A stretch of DNA of 64,000 nucleotides from Candidatus Chloroploca sp. Khr17. Lineage in GTDB: Bacteria; Chloroflexota; Chloroflexia; Chloroflexales; Chloroflexaceae. Positions 1 to 9,225 of this stretch are shown here, one piece after another. Location: contig NZ_RYFF01000003.1 of assembly GCF_004138165.1 (NCBI RefSeq), positions 62,001 to 126,000 of the forward strand. The letters are read 5' to 3'. The translations under genes were made by a program, and so were the position numbers. Numbering within the stretch: position 1 is the stretch's first letter; each line of letters opens with the position of its first letter. The notes under the pieces are model-generated. The model saw only the letters and a program-made list of their open reading frames with translations, did not search any database and had not been told where the DNA came from.

Positions 1-1
1 G

Positions 2-1126
2 GCCGACGGGCAGCGTGGCCTCAACGCGACCCAGCGCAACATGGCGGGTACCGGGATTGCCACCTTCTCGGATCGCCTGCGTGACGCCGTACGCGGGGGC
101 GGCCCCTTCGACAGTGGCGAGGGTGCCAGGCGCCAGGGCTTCGCGACCGGGCTCTTCACCGACCCGAACGACTTGAACCAGGGCAGCGCAGCCGAGCAGC
201 GCAACAACCTGCTGGACGCGACTGACCTGATTCGCGTAGGCTTGACCGGCAATCTAGCCTTCTTCCCGCTGGAAAACCGCACCGGGCGGGTCGTCAACGG
301 CGAAGACGTGACCTACAACGGTGCGCCGGGCGGCTACACCCTTGACCCGCAAGAGGTGATCACCTACGTCGAGGCCCACGACAACGAGACCCTCTTCGAC
401 GCGGTGCAGCTGAAGGCCCCAGCGGCGGCGACCCTAGCCGACCGGGTGCGCATGCACAACCTGGCGGTCAGTGTCGCGATGCTAGGTCAGGGCATCCCCT
501 TCTTCCAGGCGGGCCAGGATCTGCTGCGCTCGAAGTCAGGCGACCGCAACAGCTACGACGCGGGCGACTGGTTCAACCGCATCGACTGGACGCGCAACGA
601 GCATGGTTGGGGTTCAGGTCTGCCGTCCCAGGGCGAGAACAACAACAACTGGGGTGTGTTGCGCTCGGTGCTCGTGCGCGAGGAGATCAAGCCCGGACGG
701 GCCGAGCTTGACCTTGGTCACTACCACTTCCGCGAGATGCTGCAGATCCGCAGGAGCTCGCCGCTCTTCCGCCTGCGTACCGCCGAGCAAGTGATCGCCC
801 AGGTCAGCTTTATGAACACCGGGGCCGACCAGATCCCGGGCCTGATCGTCATGCAAATCAACGACAACGGTACGCGCGACCTTGATCCGCAGCGCGAGCA
901 GATCGTCGTGCTGTTCAACGCGGCCCCCGAGCCAGTCACCTTCACCGCCGCAGCCCTGGCAGACGCGCAGCTACGTCTGCACCCGATCCATGGCACGTCC
1001 GTCGATCTAGCGGTGCGTAGTGCCAGCTTCGACTCAGCCACGGGCACCTTCACCGTCCCGGGCCGCGCCACGGTCGTCTTCACCGACGAACGCACGCGGA
1101 TCTTCATGCCCATCGCCGGACGGTAA
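2..1126 (+). CDS. pulA: Pullulanase-type alpha-1,6-glucosidase, C-terminal part (5' end outside window)
   Basis: The reading frame is open from base 2, so the gene starts upstream and only about 375 C-terminal residues are seen. The text resembles the end of the GH13 catalytic barrel of bacterial pullulanases: a VEAHDNETLFD segment (the conserved barrel histidine region), GIPFFQAGQDLLRSKSGD, and NSYDAGDWFNRIDW. A beta-sandwich tail of the DUF3372 type follows. The family hydrolyses alpha-1,6 branches of pullulan, glycogen or limit dextrins. The extreme C-terminus (RIFMPIAGR) carries the aromatic-(L/M)-P-(L/I) motif also found on two other secreted proteins of this window, which suggests export. 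The next gene is 295 bp downstream on the same strand, with a strong hairpin between them. Confidence 0.85.
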   Translation, partial: ADGQRGLNATQRNMAGTGIATFSDRLRDAVRGGGPFDSGEGARRQGFATGLFTDPNDLNQGSAAEQRNNLLDATDLIRVGLTGNLAFFPLENRTGRVVNGEDVTYNGAPGGYTLDPQEVITYVEAHDNETLFDAVQLKAPAAATLADRVRMHNLAVSVAMLGQGIPFFQAGQDLLRSKSGDRNSYDAGDWFNRIDWTRNEHGWGSGLPSQGENNNNWGVLRSVLVREEIKPGRAELDLGHYHFREMLQIRRSSPLFRLRTAEQVIAQVSFMNTGADQIPGLIVMQINDNGTRDLDPQREQIVVLFNAAPEPVTFTAAALADAQLRLHPIHGTSVDLAVRSASFDSATGTFTVPGRATVVFTDERTRIFMPIAGR

Positions 1127-1277
1127 CCGCGCCCAACACGCACCCCTCCCGAAGCTCACCCTTGGGGAGGGGGCCTACCAACGCCTGGCAAAGGAATGTA
1201 CGTTACAAGCTAATCAGCGGAACTGAGCCGTCGCACAACGAACGACCCGACGGCGGGATCGGAGCAGGGGTGAGCTA

Positions 1278-1322
1278 AACCCGTGGGTGTGCTGGACGTT
1301 TTCGCCAGCACACCCACGGGTT
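1278..1322 (+). terminator. Strong hairpin, probable terminator after the pullulanase gene
   Basis: Two perfectly complementary 18-base arms (1278-1295 and 1305-1322) enclose a 9-base loop and are followed by a short pyrimidine-rich run. It sits in the 295 bp gap between the pullulanase stop and the next gene. The lack of a long T tract leaves it a probable rather than certain terminator. Confidence 0.55.
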
Positions 1323-1421
1323 CTTTCCCTCGCCCCTCATCCCCACACGCCCGCCTCCAGGCAATGGTATACTCTAGCAGTTCCTTTTGCTGAAGCGGTT
1401 GGTTGTTGATGAGGGTGCGCA

Positions 1422-3581
1422 ATGTTTCGTGTGCAGCCCGGTCAGTTTGAGGTGTCGCCGTCGAAAGACCCCGGGGTGGCTCGGCGGGTGCGTTGGGTGT
1501 TGCTCGTTAGTACGGTTGTCCTGGTTTTGTTGGCGCTTTTCCTGGCGATCCGTTTTCTCGTGGTGCGGGCGCAAGTGAGTGCCCTGGCCCTAGAGACGGC
1601 ACGCACTGAGGCGCAGGCGGCGGCGACGACGATTGATGTGGCGTTGCTCCGTGCGCAGACCCTTGCGGTTGCGATCGGTGACGATCTCGCTGCGGGGTCG
1701 CTTGCCTATGCCGAGGTACCTGAACGTCTCCAAGCGCTCCTCGCTGCTGAACCTGAGCTCGATGGGGTTGCGGTGACCTGTGAGCCCTTTGCGTGCGATC
1801 CGAACCTCCGTTTGACGCAGGTCTATGCGTTTCGTGATGCGAATCAGGGCCTTGGTCTGCTTGAGGGCGCGACCTATGATTATACGCTGCCGCCTCAGGA
1901 TGATCTCGGTGCTCCGGCGACGGGTTGGTACTATGATCCGATCCGTGAGGGTGCGCAGTGGAGTGAACCATTTCTGGCGACGGGCGCAGCCAAGGTGTTG
2001 ATTGAGTATGGGACGCCGTTTGCGCGGCTTGATCCCGCTGATCCTGCGCCTGCCGGCCTTGTGACGGTCGATTTTTCGACCCAGGGCATGCGGCGGTTGA
2101 TGGCAAACCTTGAGCTCGGGGGGCGTGGCTATGGGTTTATTGTGACGGCTGACGGGACGTTTTTGAGCCATCCCGACATCCGCTTTGTGGCCCGCCGTTC
2201 GATCTTTGACCCGGCGAGTGGCTATGATGCGGCGGTGCAGGCCGCAGTTCGTCGTGCGCTCGCCGGTGAGATGGTTGAACTTGCGCAGCCTGATGCCGTG
2301 ACTGGCCGCGAGGCCTGGTTTTTTCTGGTACCACTCGAGTCGAATGGCGGGGTGGTTGGCGTGGTGATCGATGCCGCTGATATGGCCCCCCCCGCCGAGG
2401 CGACGCTGCGCAATCTCGTGGCTCTTGGGCTGACCTTGGGTGGTCTCATGGTGCTGCTGACTGCTCTCGTGGTGCGGGTAGAACACGGGGGGCGGCGCGA
2501 ACTCTGGCTGTTGGCGCTCGTCTTTACCGGGGTCTGTGTCGGGTTGATCGGGTTGACCTGGCGGCTTAGTGCGCTCACCCGTGACCAGGCGAGCCTGGCC
2601 TTGACAAGCCCTGCGACGGTCGAGCGGATGGTTGAGCGCTATCGCGAGGGTCTGCATGGCGATGAGCAGCCTTTTGTGGTGCCGACCGGGATTGAGCTGA
2701 CGGCGTTGCAGTTTCCGACGCCGACAACGGTGACGATCAATGCGCTCATCTGGCAGCGGTATGCCGATACGATCCCTGAAGAGGTTGAACGCGGGTTTGC
2801 GTTGTCCCAGACGATTGGGGAGTTGCTGCCGATTGAGGAGGCGGCACGGGTGCGCGAGGGCGATGGCGAATTGATTGTCTGGCGGGTTGGCATTGTGTTG
2901 CAGCAACGCTTTGATCCGCTGCGCTTCCCCTTTGATACCCGCGCGGTTGAGGTCTGGTTGCAGCCTGCCGAGCTCGATGAGAATGTCATGCTGACCCCTG
3001 ACCTCGAGGCCTATCCGTTGCTGCGCCCTTCGGCCCTGCCGGGGGTTGGCGAGGCGATCTGGCTGAACCAGTGGGAACTCGAAAATAGTTATTTTACGCT
3101 GCGTGAAGGGCACGAGGGCGCGAGCCTGGGCCTTAGTCGGCGGGCTGACCGTCTCCCCCCGCCCGAGCTCTTCTTTACGCTGACGCTGCAGCGCCAGGTG
3201 GTTGGCCCCTTCATTGCCTATTTGCTCCCCGGGATGGTGACACTGGTACTGGTGTTTGCGTTTCTCATGTCGGATCGCCAGATCAGTGATCGTCAAGATC
3301 TCGTGGCGGCGCTTAGCTATGCGGCAGCCCTCTTCTTCGTCATTGCGCTCGCGCATACCGCGTTGCGTGAAAATGTGGCCGCGATTGGCATCACCTATCT
3401 CGAACACCTCTATTTGCTGCTCTATCTAATCGTTGTTGCGGTGATTTTCGATGCCTTTTTGTTGGTGCGAGCGCCAAACCTGCCGCTGATCACCTACGGC
3501 GATCACCTGTTGCCCAAGTTGCTCTATTGGCCGTTCTGTGCGTTTGCGATGCTTGTTTCGACGCTGGTTATTTTTGTTTAG
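1422..3581 (+). CDS. Cache-domain sensor fused to a pentameric ligand-gated ion channel-like module
   Basis: This 719-residue membrane protein has three parts. Residues 24-48 form a membrane helix, followed by an extracytoplasmic double-Cache-like sensor (about 55-320). It shows W170, W180, the small-molecule pocket style text around 180-220 and GYGFIVTADGTFLSHPD at 236-252. Two more helices follow at about 329-352 and 361-380. Residues 395-590 look like the beta-sandwich of pro-loop (Cys-loop-like) receptors, with FPFD at 502-505 in the position of the diagnostic loop, and W547 and W551. Four helices at about 595-616, 626-645, 654-682 and 697-719 match M1-M4. I infer a ligand-gated channel with an extra Cache sensor. 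The channel assignment rests on the FPFD loop and helix pattern, not on a search. A hairpin follows the stop, then another membrane protein gene. Confidence 0.68.
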   Translation: MFRVQPGQFEVSPSKDPGVARRVRWVLLVSTVVLVLLALFLAIRFLVVRAQVSALALETARTEAQAAATTIDVALLRAQTLAVAIGDDLAAGSLAYAEVPERLQALLAAEPELDGVAVTCEPFACDPNLRLTQVYAFRDANQGLGLLEGATYDYTLPPQDDLGAPATGWYYDPIREGAQWSEPFLATGAAKVLIEYGTPFARLDPADPAPAGLVTVDFSTQGMRRLMANLELGGRGYGFIVTADGTFLSHPDIRFVARRSIFDPASGYDAAVQAAVRRALAGEMVELAQPDAVTGREAWFFLVPLESNGGVVGVVIDAADMAPPAEATLRNLVALGLTLGGLMVLLTALVVRVEHGGRRELWLLALVFTGVCVGLIGLTWRLSALTRDQASLALTSPATVERMVERYREGLHGDEQPFVVPTGIELTALQFPTPTTVTINALIWQRYADTIPEEVERGFALSQTIGELLPIEEAARVREGDGELIVWRVGIVLQQRFDPLRFPFDTRAVEVWLQPAELDENVMLTPDLEAYPLLRPSALPGVGEAIWLNQWELENSYFTLREGHEGASLGLSRRADRLPPPELFFTLTLQRQVVGPFIAYLLPGMVTLVLVFAFLMSDRQISDRQDLVAALSYAAALFFVIALAHTALRENVAAIGITYLEHLYLLLYLIVVAVIFDAFLLVRAPNLPLITYGDHLLPKLLYWPFCAFAMLVSTLVIFV

Positions 3582-3601
3582 GGCTGACGCCCTAAATACG
3601 A

Positions 3602-3656
3602 TGGTTCTTGTGGCGCGAGAAGCCAGCTTTGCTGGCTTCTCGCGCCACAAGAACCA
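3602..3656. repeat. Perfect 26-bp hairpin of the GCCAGC-NNN-GCTGGC family
   Basis: Two perfectly complementary 26-base arms (3602-3627 and 3631-3656) are separated by only TTT. The tip reads GCCAGC-TTT-GCTGGC. Two other hairpins of this design occur at 20891-20935 and 48816-48886 with different outer arms but the same tip. It lies between two tandem + genes, right after the stop of the first, and may end or attenuate transcription. There is no T tract, so the role is inferred. Confidence 0.75.
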
Positions 3657-3674
3657 GCTGTATCGAGGAGGGCG

Positions 3675-4388
3675 ATGAAACCTGAGTTGCACGATCATGA
3701 TACGCTGCTTTTGCGTTCGTATCTCGAGCGGATACCGGCGCATGAGAGTCCGTTGCTGATTTCGTATCTGACGCTGCGCAAGGCGGTGGGGGTGATCGGT
3801 ATTTTGTTGCCTTTTGTGCTGGCGCTGGGCAATATGTTTCTGCAGGAACCTCAGCTGCAAGGGTCGATCAGTGCGTATTACCATACCCCCATGCGCGATG
3901 TGTTCGTCGGCAGCCTCTGTGCGATTGCGGTCTTTCTCTGGGCGTATCAGGGCTACGATTGGCGTGACAATGCCGCGGGCAATGTCGCCGGGTTTGCCGC
4001 GCTGGGGGTGGCGTTTTTCCCTACGACGCCCGAAGTTGAACCGACGAGGGTCGAGCAGGTACTCGGGGCGTTGCATCTAGGCGCGGCGGCGATCTTCTTC
4101 GCTACGCTGGCCTACTTCTGCCTGGGGCTCTTTCGCCAGACTGGTGCGGGCACGCCTACGCGGGCAAAAGAGCGCCGTAACGAGGTCTATACGATCTGTG
4201 GCTATCTCATCATTGGTTGCCTTGTGGCGATCGCGGGCGTTGGCGTGTTGCCCGAGGATAGCCCGATCACGCCGCTTGCCCCGGTCTTCTGGCTTGAGGC
4301 ATGTGCCATTCTGTCCTTCGGGGTTTCGTGGATGATCAAGGGCGAAGCATTGCTCAAGGACGCGCCGCAGGCACCGTTGCCTCGTTGA
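3675..4388 (+). CDS. Conserved multi-pass membrane protein (DUF998-like, tentative)
   Basis: A 237-residue protein with about six hydrophobic helices (residues 35-57, 75-97, 106-122, 137-157, 174-195 and 207-226). The most recognisable piece is QGSISAYYHTPMRDVFVG near residue 62, followed by a helix and a GYDW turn, a signature I associate with a widespread family of unknown bacterial membrane proteins. The start is supported by a GGAGG-type ribosome binding site 4-8 bases upstream. It follows the Cache-channel gene on the same strand with a long hairpin between them, so it may be co-expressed. No catalytic motif is visible and no function is proposed. Confidence 0.6.
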   Translation: MKPELHDHDTLLLRSYLERIPAHESPLLISYLTLRKAVGVIGILLPFVLALGNMFLQEPQLQGSISAYYHTPMRDVFVGSLCAIAVFLWAYQGYDWRDNAAGNVAGFAALGVAFFPTTPEVEPTRVEQVLGALHLGAAAIFFATLAYFCLGLFRQTGAGTPTRAKERRNEVYTICGYLIIGCLVAIAGVGVLPEDSPITPLAPVFWLEACAILSFGVSWMIKGEALLKDAPQAPLPR

Positions 4389-4450
4389 TCCAAAACACCA
4401 GCGACGCCGGATGTTCTGGAGTAACGAAACGACCGCTTCAAGCGCGAGGT

Positions 4451-5002
4451 TTACCCCTCGATGGCTGCCGAAAGCACCCAGCGCCAGCGTCTGGTGTAGT
4501 AGACAAGCGCTTGTTGTCCGTCAAGGTTGCCGCGCTTCAGGCGGGTGTAGGCGGCGTGATCGATCGAAAACTCGTGGGCACCGACAGAGAAATAGTAGCT
4601 TGGTGTTTTGTTCTGGCGCATGACGAGGCGCAGTGAGCCACGGATCTGGGCCAGGTCGCCGTCGCGAAGCGTGCGCTCGAGTTGCCGTCGGTCAAAGAAG
4701 ATGATCGCCCAGGCAAAGCCGGAGAAGCAGAGGAAGCCGAAGCTGACCCATCCCCACATCTCAAGGAGCGAAAGCCCTTCGGTGAGGGCGGCCGCGCCAC
4801 TACCAAGGTAGCCGATGATCATAATGAAGCTAAAGAATTCTCGCGTGAGGCGGATCGTATCCTGATGTTGCTCACGCATGCGTCTTTCTTGGCGCTCGGT
4901 GATGCGCCCCTGCTGATTCGCTCGTAGATCAGCAGGGGTGAAGTGAAAACCGGCTTGGAGGGCCGCGTTGGCGGCACCAGGATTAAATGTTTCTGGTTGC
5001 AT
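4451..5002 (-). CDS. Small membrane protein with two central helices, unknown function
   Basis: The 183-residue product starts best at MQPETFNPG; the longer open frame upstream runs through a CGCAAAGG-type repeat and is unlikely to be coding. A basic amphipathic stretch (about residues 28-52) precedes two hydrophobic helices at about 56-78 and 83-104. A soluble tail follows with IRGSLRLVMRQ, YYFSVG and QALVYYTRRW. The tail resembles short membrane proteins in which a beta-rich domain follows two helices, but I do not recognise a named family. It is convergent with the preceding + gene and divergent from the M50B-like gene. No operon partner is visible. Confidence 0.6.
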   Translation of the reverse strand: MQPETFNPGAANAALQAGFHFTPADLRANQQGRITERQERRMREQHQDTIRLTREFFSFIMIIGYLGSGAAALTEGLSLLEMWGWVSFGFLCFSGFAWAIIFFDRRQLERTLRDGDLAQIRGSLRLVMRQNKTPSYYFSVGAHEFSIDHAAYTRLKRGNLDGQQALVYYTRRWRWVLSAAIEG

Positions 5003-5213
5003 TGTCTTGGGTAGGGGGTTGCCAACGAAGTTTCCCGATGATTTGACGCAAAGGCGGAAAGGCGCAAAGGTTGTTGCGACCGCATCAGATGAGCATAGTT
5101 TATCTGATGCGCATACCTTTTGGCAAGGGATAGAGCCTGCAACATCCTTGTGATGCACGGCGTCTTTGTTATATCATGAAGGCGTGCCTACAGGTTCGCT
5201 CAAGGAAGAAGCT

Positions 5214-5951
5214 ATGCAAGCATCTGGTATGCAACCACCGTCAGTTGCTCGTCCATCGAGCACGATCCCGCTGCTGGCTGCGGTCGGCGCGTTTGCCCTG
5301 GGCTGGCTTGGCCCGCTGGCGTTTCCGTTTCGGTTGTTGACGACGATTGTTCACGAGTTGGGCCACGGGCTTGCTGCCTTGCTCACCGGTGGGGCCTTTG
5401 TGCGCTTTGTGGTCTTTCCTGATGGCTCAGGCCTGGCCTACACCGCCGGCGGTATCCCGTGGTTGATCATTCCCGCTGGCTATCTTGGGACCGCCTTTTT
5501 TGGGGCGGTGCTGATCATAGTCGGGCGGAGCCCACGGGCAAGTCGGATCGCCCTCGGCATCATTGGCGCGGTGCTTGTTCTGCTGACCGTGCGCTACGCC
5601 TTGCCGTCGGTCTTTAGCGTCCATATCTTGAGCGGGCTTTTGACGCTGGGCGCAGGGCTGGCGTTGGGGGCGGTGCTGCTCGGGGTTGCCTGGAAAGCGA
5701 CCGTTCCGTGGGCGCTTGGTCTGTTGAACCTGCTCGCCTTTTGGATCGGCCTGAGTGCCCTGAGTGACCTGCGCGTGCTCTTTCAGCTCAGCACCAGCAC
5801 GGGTATGACAGGCATGACGGACGCGCATGCGATGGCGCAGATCACCTTTCTTCCTGCGGCATTCTGGGCGATCCTCTGGGTCATCATCGCGCTTGCGGCC
5901 CTCGGGAGCGCCTTTTGGTACACCTGGATCCGACCCCGTACCAATCCCTGA
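5214..5951 (+). CDS. M50B-like membrane zinc metalloprotease family protein
   Basis: The start at MQASGMQPPS is preferred because an AGGAAG ribosome binding site sits just before it; an in-frame start 48 bases upstream lacks one. The 245-residue protein has several hydrophobic helices and a HELGH zinc-binding motif within TTIVHELGHGLAALLTGG, typical of the M50B group of intramembrane peptidase-like proteins. Substrate and cleavage activity are unknown, and many family members are only annotated by fold. A paralogue with HEMSH lies at 17535-18242. The following regulator gene starts 20 bp downstream on the same strand, so the two may be co-transcribed. Confidence 0.75.
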   Translation: MQASGMQPPSVARPSSTIPLLAAVGAFALGWLGPLAFPFRLLTTIVHELGHGLAALLTGGAFVRFVVFPDGSGLAYTAGGIPWLIIPAGYLGTAFFGAVLIIVGRSPRASRIALGIIGAVLVLLTVRYALPSVFSVHILSGLLTLGAGLALGAVLLGVAWKATVPWALGLLNLLAFWIGLSALSDLRVLFQLSTSTGMTGMTDAHAMAQITFLPAAFWAILWVIIALAALGSAFWYTWIRPRTNP

Positions 5952-5971
5952 CGTTGGAGTAAAATAACGTT

Positions 5972-8632
5972 ATGCCTCACCGACACGTTGCAATAGATGT
6001 TTCGGCAGGAACAACCTTTGGCACACAACTACGCCTCCTGCGTCGCCGCGCCCGGCTAACCCAAGCCGAGCTGGGGCGGGCCGTAGGCTATAGTGACGCG
6101 CAGATTTCGCGCCTTGAAATGGGCCGTCGCCCGCCTGATCTGAGTATCCTCGTTGCGCTCTTTTTTCCTGCGTTGGGCCTCGAAGCATACTCCGCCGATG
6201 CGCACGACCTTTTACGTCTGGCCGATGAAGCACGAAGGGTTGATGGTGAACAAGTAGCCAGGCCCGTGCTGGCGCTCGAAGACGCGCCCATGCCGGAGTT
6301 CAACCGGCCTACGCTCCCTCTGCCAACAACAACGCTCATTGGGCGAACCCACGAGCGTCAAGCGCTGCGGCTCCTCTTGGGCGATCCGAACGTGCGCCTT
6401 GTCACCCTGCTCGGTACTGCCGGTGTCGGCAAGACCCACTTGGCCCTCCAGATAGCGCACGACCTCTCCATGCATTTTTCCGATGGGGTCTATTTTGTTG
6501 ACCTCAGCCCGATGAATGAGGCCGAACTTGTTTTGCCAACCCTCGCACGCGCACTTGATCTGCCAACCGACGAGTCGGGTGATCTCCGTGCATCGGTGAT
6601 TCATGCCTTGCAGAGGCGTCACGTCCTGGTCATCCTTGATAATTTCGAGCAAGTGCGTGAAGCAGCACCACTGCTGGGCGAACTTCTGTTGAGCGCAGCA
6701 GGACTCCACCTTCTGGTCACGAGCAGGGTTGCGTTGCACCTCCAGGTTGAACATCGCTTTGCACTTGAACCGCTCGCTGTGCCTGATCTCGCCAATTTGC
6801 CGCCACTTGCGACCCTGACACAGATCGAGTCAATGGCATTGCTGCTCTCCCGTTTGCGTACCGTTGCGCCTGAGTTCCTGCTGAAGGAAACCAACGCCCT
6901 CCCCCTTGCCGCCATCTGTGTGCGCACTGATGGGTTGCCCCTGGCAATCGAGTTGATCGCAGCCCGTGGACGGCTCCTTGGGCCACAAGCATTGCTAACC
7001 GAAATTACGCAACATTTTATGCAACTGCGCCGACACGGCCACGATATACCGCCACGCCATCAGACCCTGACGGCGGCGCTCGACTGGAGCTATGCGCAGT
7101 TGCCCCAGGCAGCCCAGGTCACCTTTGCCCGGCTGAGTATTTTGCCTGGCTCGTGGCGTACCGATACCGCTTGTGCCGTCTGTGATCTGGAGGATAGAGG
7201 ACGGGCGGCGCTCTTCGAGCACCTGGAATTATTGCTTGACCATAGCTTGCTTCAGCGCGAGATGGTGCGCGATACAGGACGCCTGCACCTGCTAACGATG
7301 GTGCGAGAGTTTGCCCACGTGCGCCTGACCGAACGAGGTGAGAGCGATCTTGTGCAGCAACGGCTCTTGTCCTCTTGTCTGGAACTGGCTGAACAGGCTC
7401 GTCAAGAAATGAACTACAGCGCAGGGCTCGCCGATTGGATCGCGCGGCTTGAAGCGGAACACGAGCTCATCCGTGCCGCACTACGGTATGCGCTCGACTC
7501 AGGCAAACACGAATCTGGTCTGCGCCTAGCGAGTGCGTTGCGGGTTTTCTGGTATACCCGCGGGTACCTGCGCGAAGGGCGAAGCTGGATTGAGCATTTC
7601 TTGCAAGTGGCGCGCACCGGACAAAGTCAGTTTGAGCAGCAGCTACGCGCCACCGCGCTCGATGATGCGGGCATACTGGCCTGGCGTCAGGGCGATTACT
7701 ACCAGGCCGCAAGCTTCAGCCGTGATGCTGTGCTCATCCACCAGCGGATCAACAATACGACGGGCCAGGCGCGAGCCCTGATGCATCTTGGCTTGATCAG
7801 CTTTGATCGTGGCGATACGGGGGCTTCGCAGGTGTGTTATGAGCAGAGTCTCGCGCTTTATCGCACGCTCGGCACCCCCGTCGAAACGGTTGGCGTCTTG
7901 CACAACCTGGCGAACTTGTACAATCAGTTGAACGAGAGCGCGCAAGCTTTGAGCCTTTATCAAGAGTGTTTGCGCATCTACCAACAGATCGGAGACACCT
8001 CTGGCTTGGCGCTCGTGAGTCTGGGCATCGGCGTGATTTATCGTGATCTGGCTGATCCTGGGCAAGCCATCGCAACCTTGACCCAGAGCCAGGCCCTTTT
8101 CCGCGAACTCGGAGATACGTGGAGCGTCGCCGTCGCCGAGTTAAACCTGGGCGATCTTGCTGCTGACGCGGGCGACTTTGCCACCGCCCGGCAACGCTTG
8201 CACCTTGCCCTCGCGGAGTTCCAAACGATTGGCGACCAACAGATGATCAGTACAACCCACGGACGCCTTGGCGATGTCGAACTTCTAGCCGGCGTTATCC
8301 CTACCGCAATTGAACATTTTCGGCAGTGCCTGATGCTTGCTCATGGGCTTGATTTTCAACATGGCATTGCGAGCGGGCTTGAAGGATTAGCCGGTTGCGC
8401 TGCCGTGCATCAACCATTAGTCGCAAGCCGGTTGCTTGGCTGTGCCGCCACCATCCGTGCGTCCACCGGTGTGCCAATTCCGCTTGCCGACCAACCACGC
8501 TATGAGTACACCCTAGAACTTGCCCGTACCCACAGCGAGGCAGCCGCATGGGCCGCCGCATGGGACGAAGGCACGCAACTTTCGCCAGCGCGTGCGGTCA
8601 CCCTCGCCCTCTCTATTGTTACGCCGCGCTGA
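5972..8632 (+). CDS. XRE-HTH / NB-ARC (STAND) ATPase / TPR transcriptional regulator
   Basis: The 886-residue protein opens with a Cro/C1-type helix-turn-helix (residues 17-60, with RLTQAELGRAVGYSDAQISRLE). The STAND ATPase core has Walker A GTAGVGKTH at 148-156 and Walker B HVLVILDNFEQ at about 217-227, plus the TSRVALHL sensor text. The C-terminal half (about 520-860) is a run of tetratricopeptide repeats. Family members are ligand- or partner-gated regulators that oligomerise after ATP binding. It lies 20 bp after the M50B-like gene. Immediately downstream begins a six-unit palindromic repeat array. Targets cannot be told from the sequence. Confidence 0.85.
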   Translation: MPHRHVAIDVSAGTTFGTQLRLLRRRARLTQAELGRAVGYSDAQISRLEMGRRPPDLSILVALFFPALGLEAYSADAHDLLRLADEARRVDGEQVARPVLALEDAPMPEFNRPTLPLPTTTLIGRTHERQALRLLLGDPNVRLVTLLGTAGVGKTHLALQIAHDLSMHFSDGVYFVDLSPMNEAELVLPTLARALDLPTDESGDLRASVIHALQRRHVLVILDNFEQVREAAPLLGELLLSAAGLHLLVTSRVALHLQVEHRFALEPLAVPDLANLPPLATLTQIESMALLLSRLRTVAPEFLLKETNALPLAAICVRTDGLPLAIELIAARGRLLGPQALLTEITQHFMQLRRHGHDIPPRHQTLTAALDWSYAQLPQAAQVTFARLSILPGSWRTDTACAVCDLEDRGRAALFEHLELLLDHSLLQREMVRDTGRLHLLTMVREFAHVRLTERGESDLVQQRLLSSCLELAEQARQEMNYSAGLADWIARLEAEHELIRAALRYALDSGKHESGLRLASALRVFWYTRGYLREGRSWIEHFLQVARTGQSQFEQQLRATALDDAGILAWRQGDYYQAASFSRDAVLIHQRINNTTGQARALMHLGLISFDRGDTGASQVCYEQSLALYRTLGTPVETVGVLHNLANLYNQLNESAQALSLYQECLRIYQQIGDTSGLALVSLGIGVIYRDLADPGQAIATLTQSQALFRELGDTWSVAVAELNLGDLAADAGDFATARQRLHLALAEFQTIGDQQMISTTHGRLGDVELLAGVIPTAIEHFRQCLMLAHGLDFQHGIASGLEGLAGCAAVHQPLVASRLLGCAATIRASTGVPIPLADQPRYEYTLELARTHSEAAAWAAAWDEGTQLSPARAVTLALSIVTPR

Positions 8633-8677
8633 GCGACCTCACCGGTCTTGATGCTGGCGTCCCAAGGCCAACGCGCC

Positions 8678-9205
8678 GACCTGTGAGGTCTGGCCTTGTC
8701 TCGCCTTGCCGATCAAGGATCACCGCAAAGAAGAGACCTCACAGGTCTTCTCGCCCCGGTGACGTCTCGTCCAGACCTGTGAGGTCTGGCCTTGTCTCGC
8801 CGTGCCGATCAAGGATCACTGCAAAGAAGAGACCTCACAGGTCTTCTCGCCCCGGTGACGTCTCGTCCAGACCTGTGAGGTCTGGCCTTGTCTCGCCGTG
8901 CCGATCAAGGATCACTGCAAAGAAGAGACCTCACAGGTCTTCTCGCCCGGTGACGTCTCGTCCAGACCTGTGAGGTCTTGCTTTGTCTTGCCGTGCTGAT
9001 CAAGGATCACTGCAAAGAAGAGACCTCACAGGTCTTCTCGCCCGGTGACGTCTCGTCCAGACCTGTGAGGTCTTGCTTTGTCTTGCCGTGCTGATCAAGG
9101 ATCACCGCAAGGACGAGACCTCACAGGTCTTCCCGCCCGGTGACGTCTCGTCCAGACCTGTGAGGTCTTGCTTTGTCTTGCCTTGCTGATCAAGGATCAC
9201 CGCAA
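8678..9205. repeat. Six-copy tandem array (95-96 bp units) of AGACCT palindromes
   Basis: Units begin at 8678, 8774, 8870, 8965, 9060 and 9155, giving periods of 96, 96, 95, 95 and 95 bp. Each unit holds AGACCTGTGAGGTCT (six-base arms, GTG loop) and its inverted form AGACCTCACAGGTCT, joined by a conserved spacer containing GATCAAGGATCA. The units are near identical except for single-base drift. The array fills the space between two convergent genes. The same motifs recur at 39933-40212 and 61254-61316. I see no open frame that is plausibly coding, and the repeats are too long and too alike to be a CRISPR array. Confidence 0.85.
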
Positions 9206-9225
9206 GGAAGATCAAGGTATTAACC

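Noticed and set aside
1590-3407. 605-codon open frame on the opposite strand of the Cache-channel gene
   Set aside because: It is the antisense shadow of a strongly supported gene; its text is basic and low in structure.
4470-5158. Longer start for the small membrane protein at 5158
   Set aside because: The extension translates a CGCAAAGG-type repeat; the start at 5002 is more likely.
8548-8973. 141-codon open frame across the palindrome array
   Set aside because: The frame is made of repeat units, has no ribosome binding site and no family-like text; it also overlaps the regulator gene end.
8678-9205. Possible CRISPR array
   Set aside because: Repeat units are 95-96 bp and near identical throughout, with no unique spacers of 30-40 bp and no cas genes.
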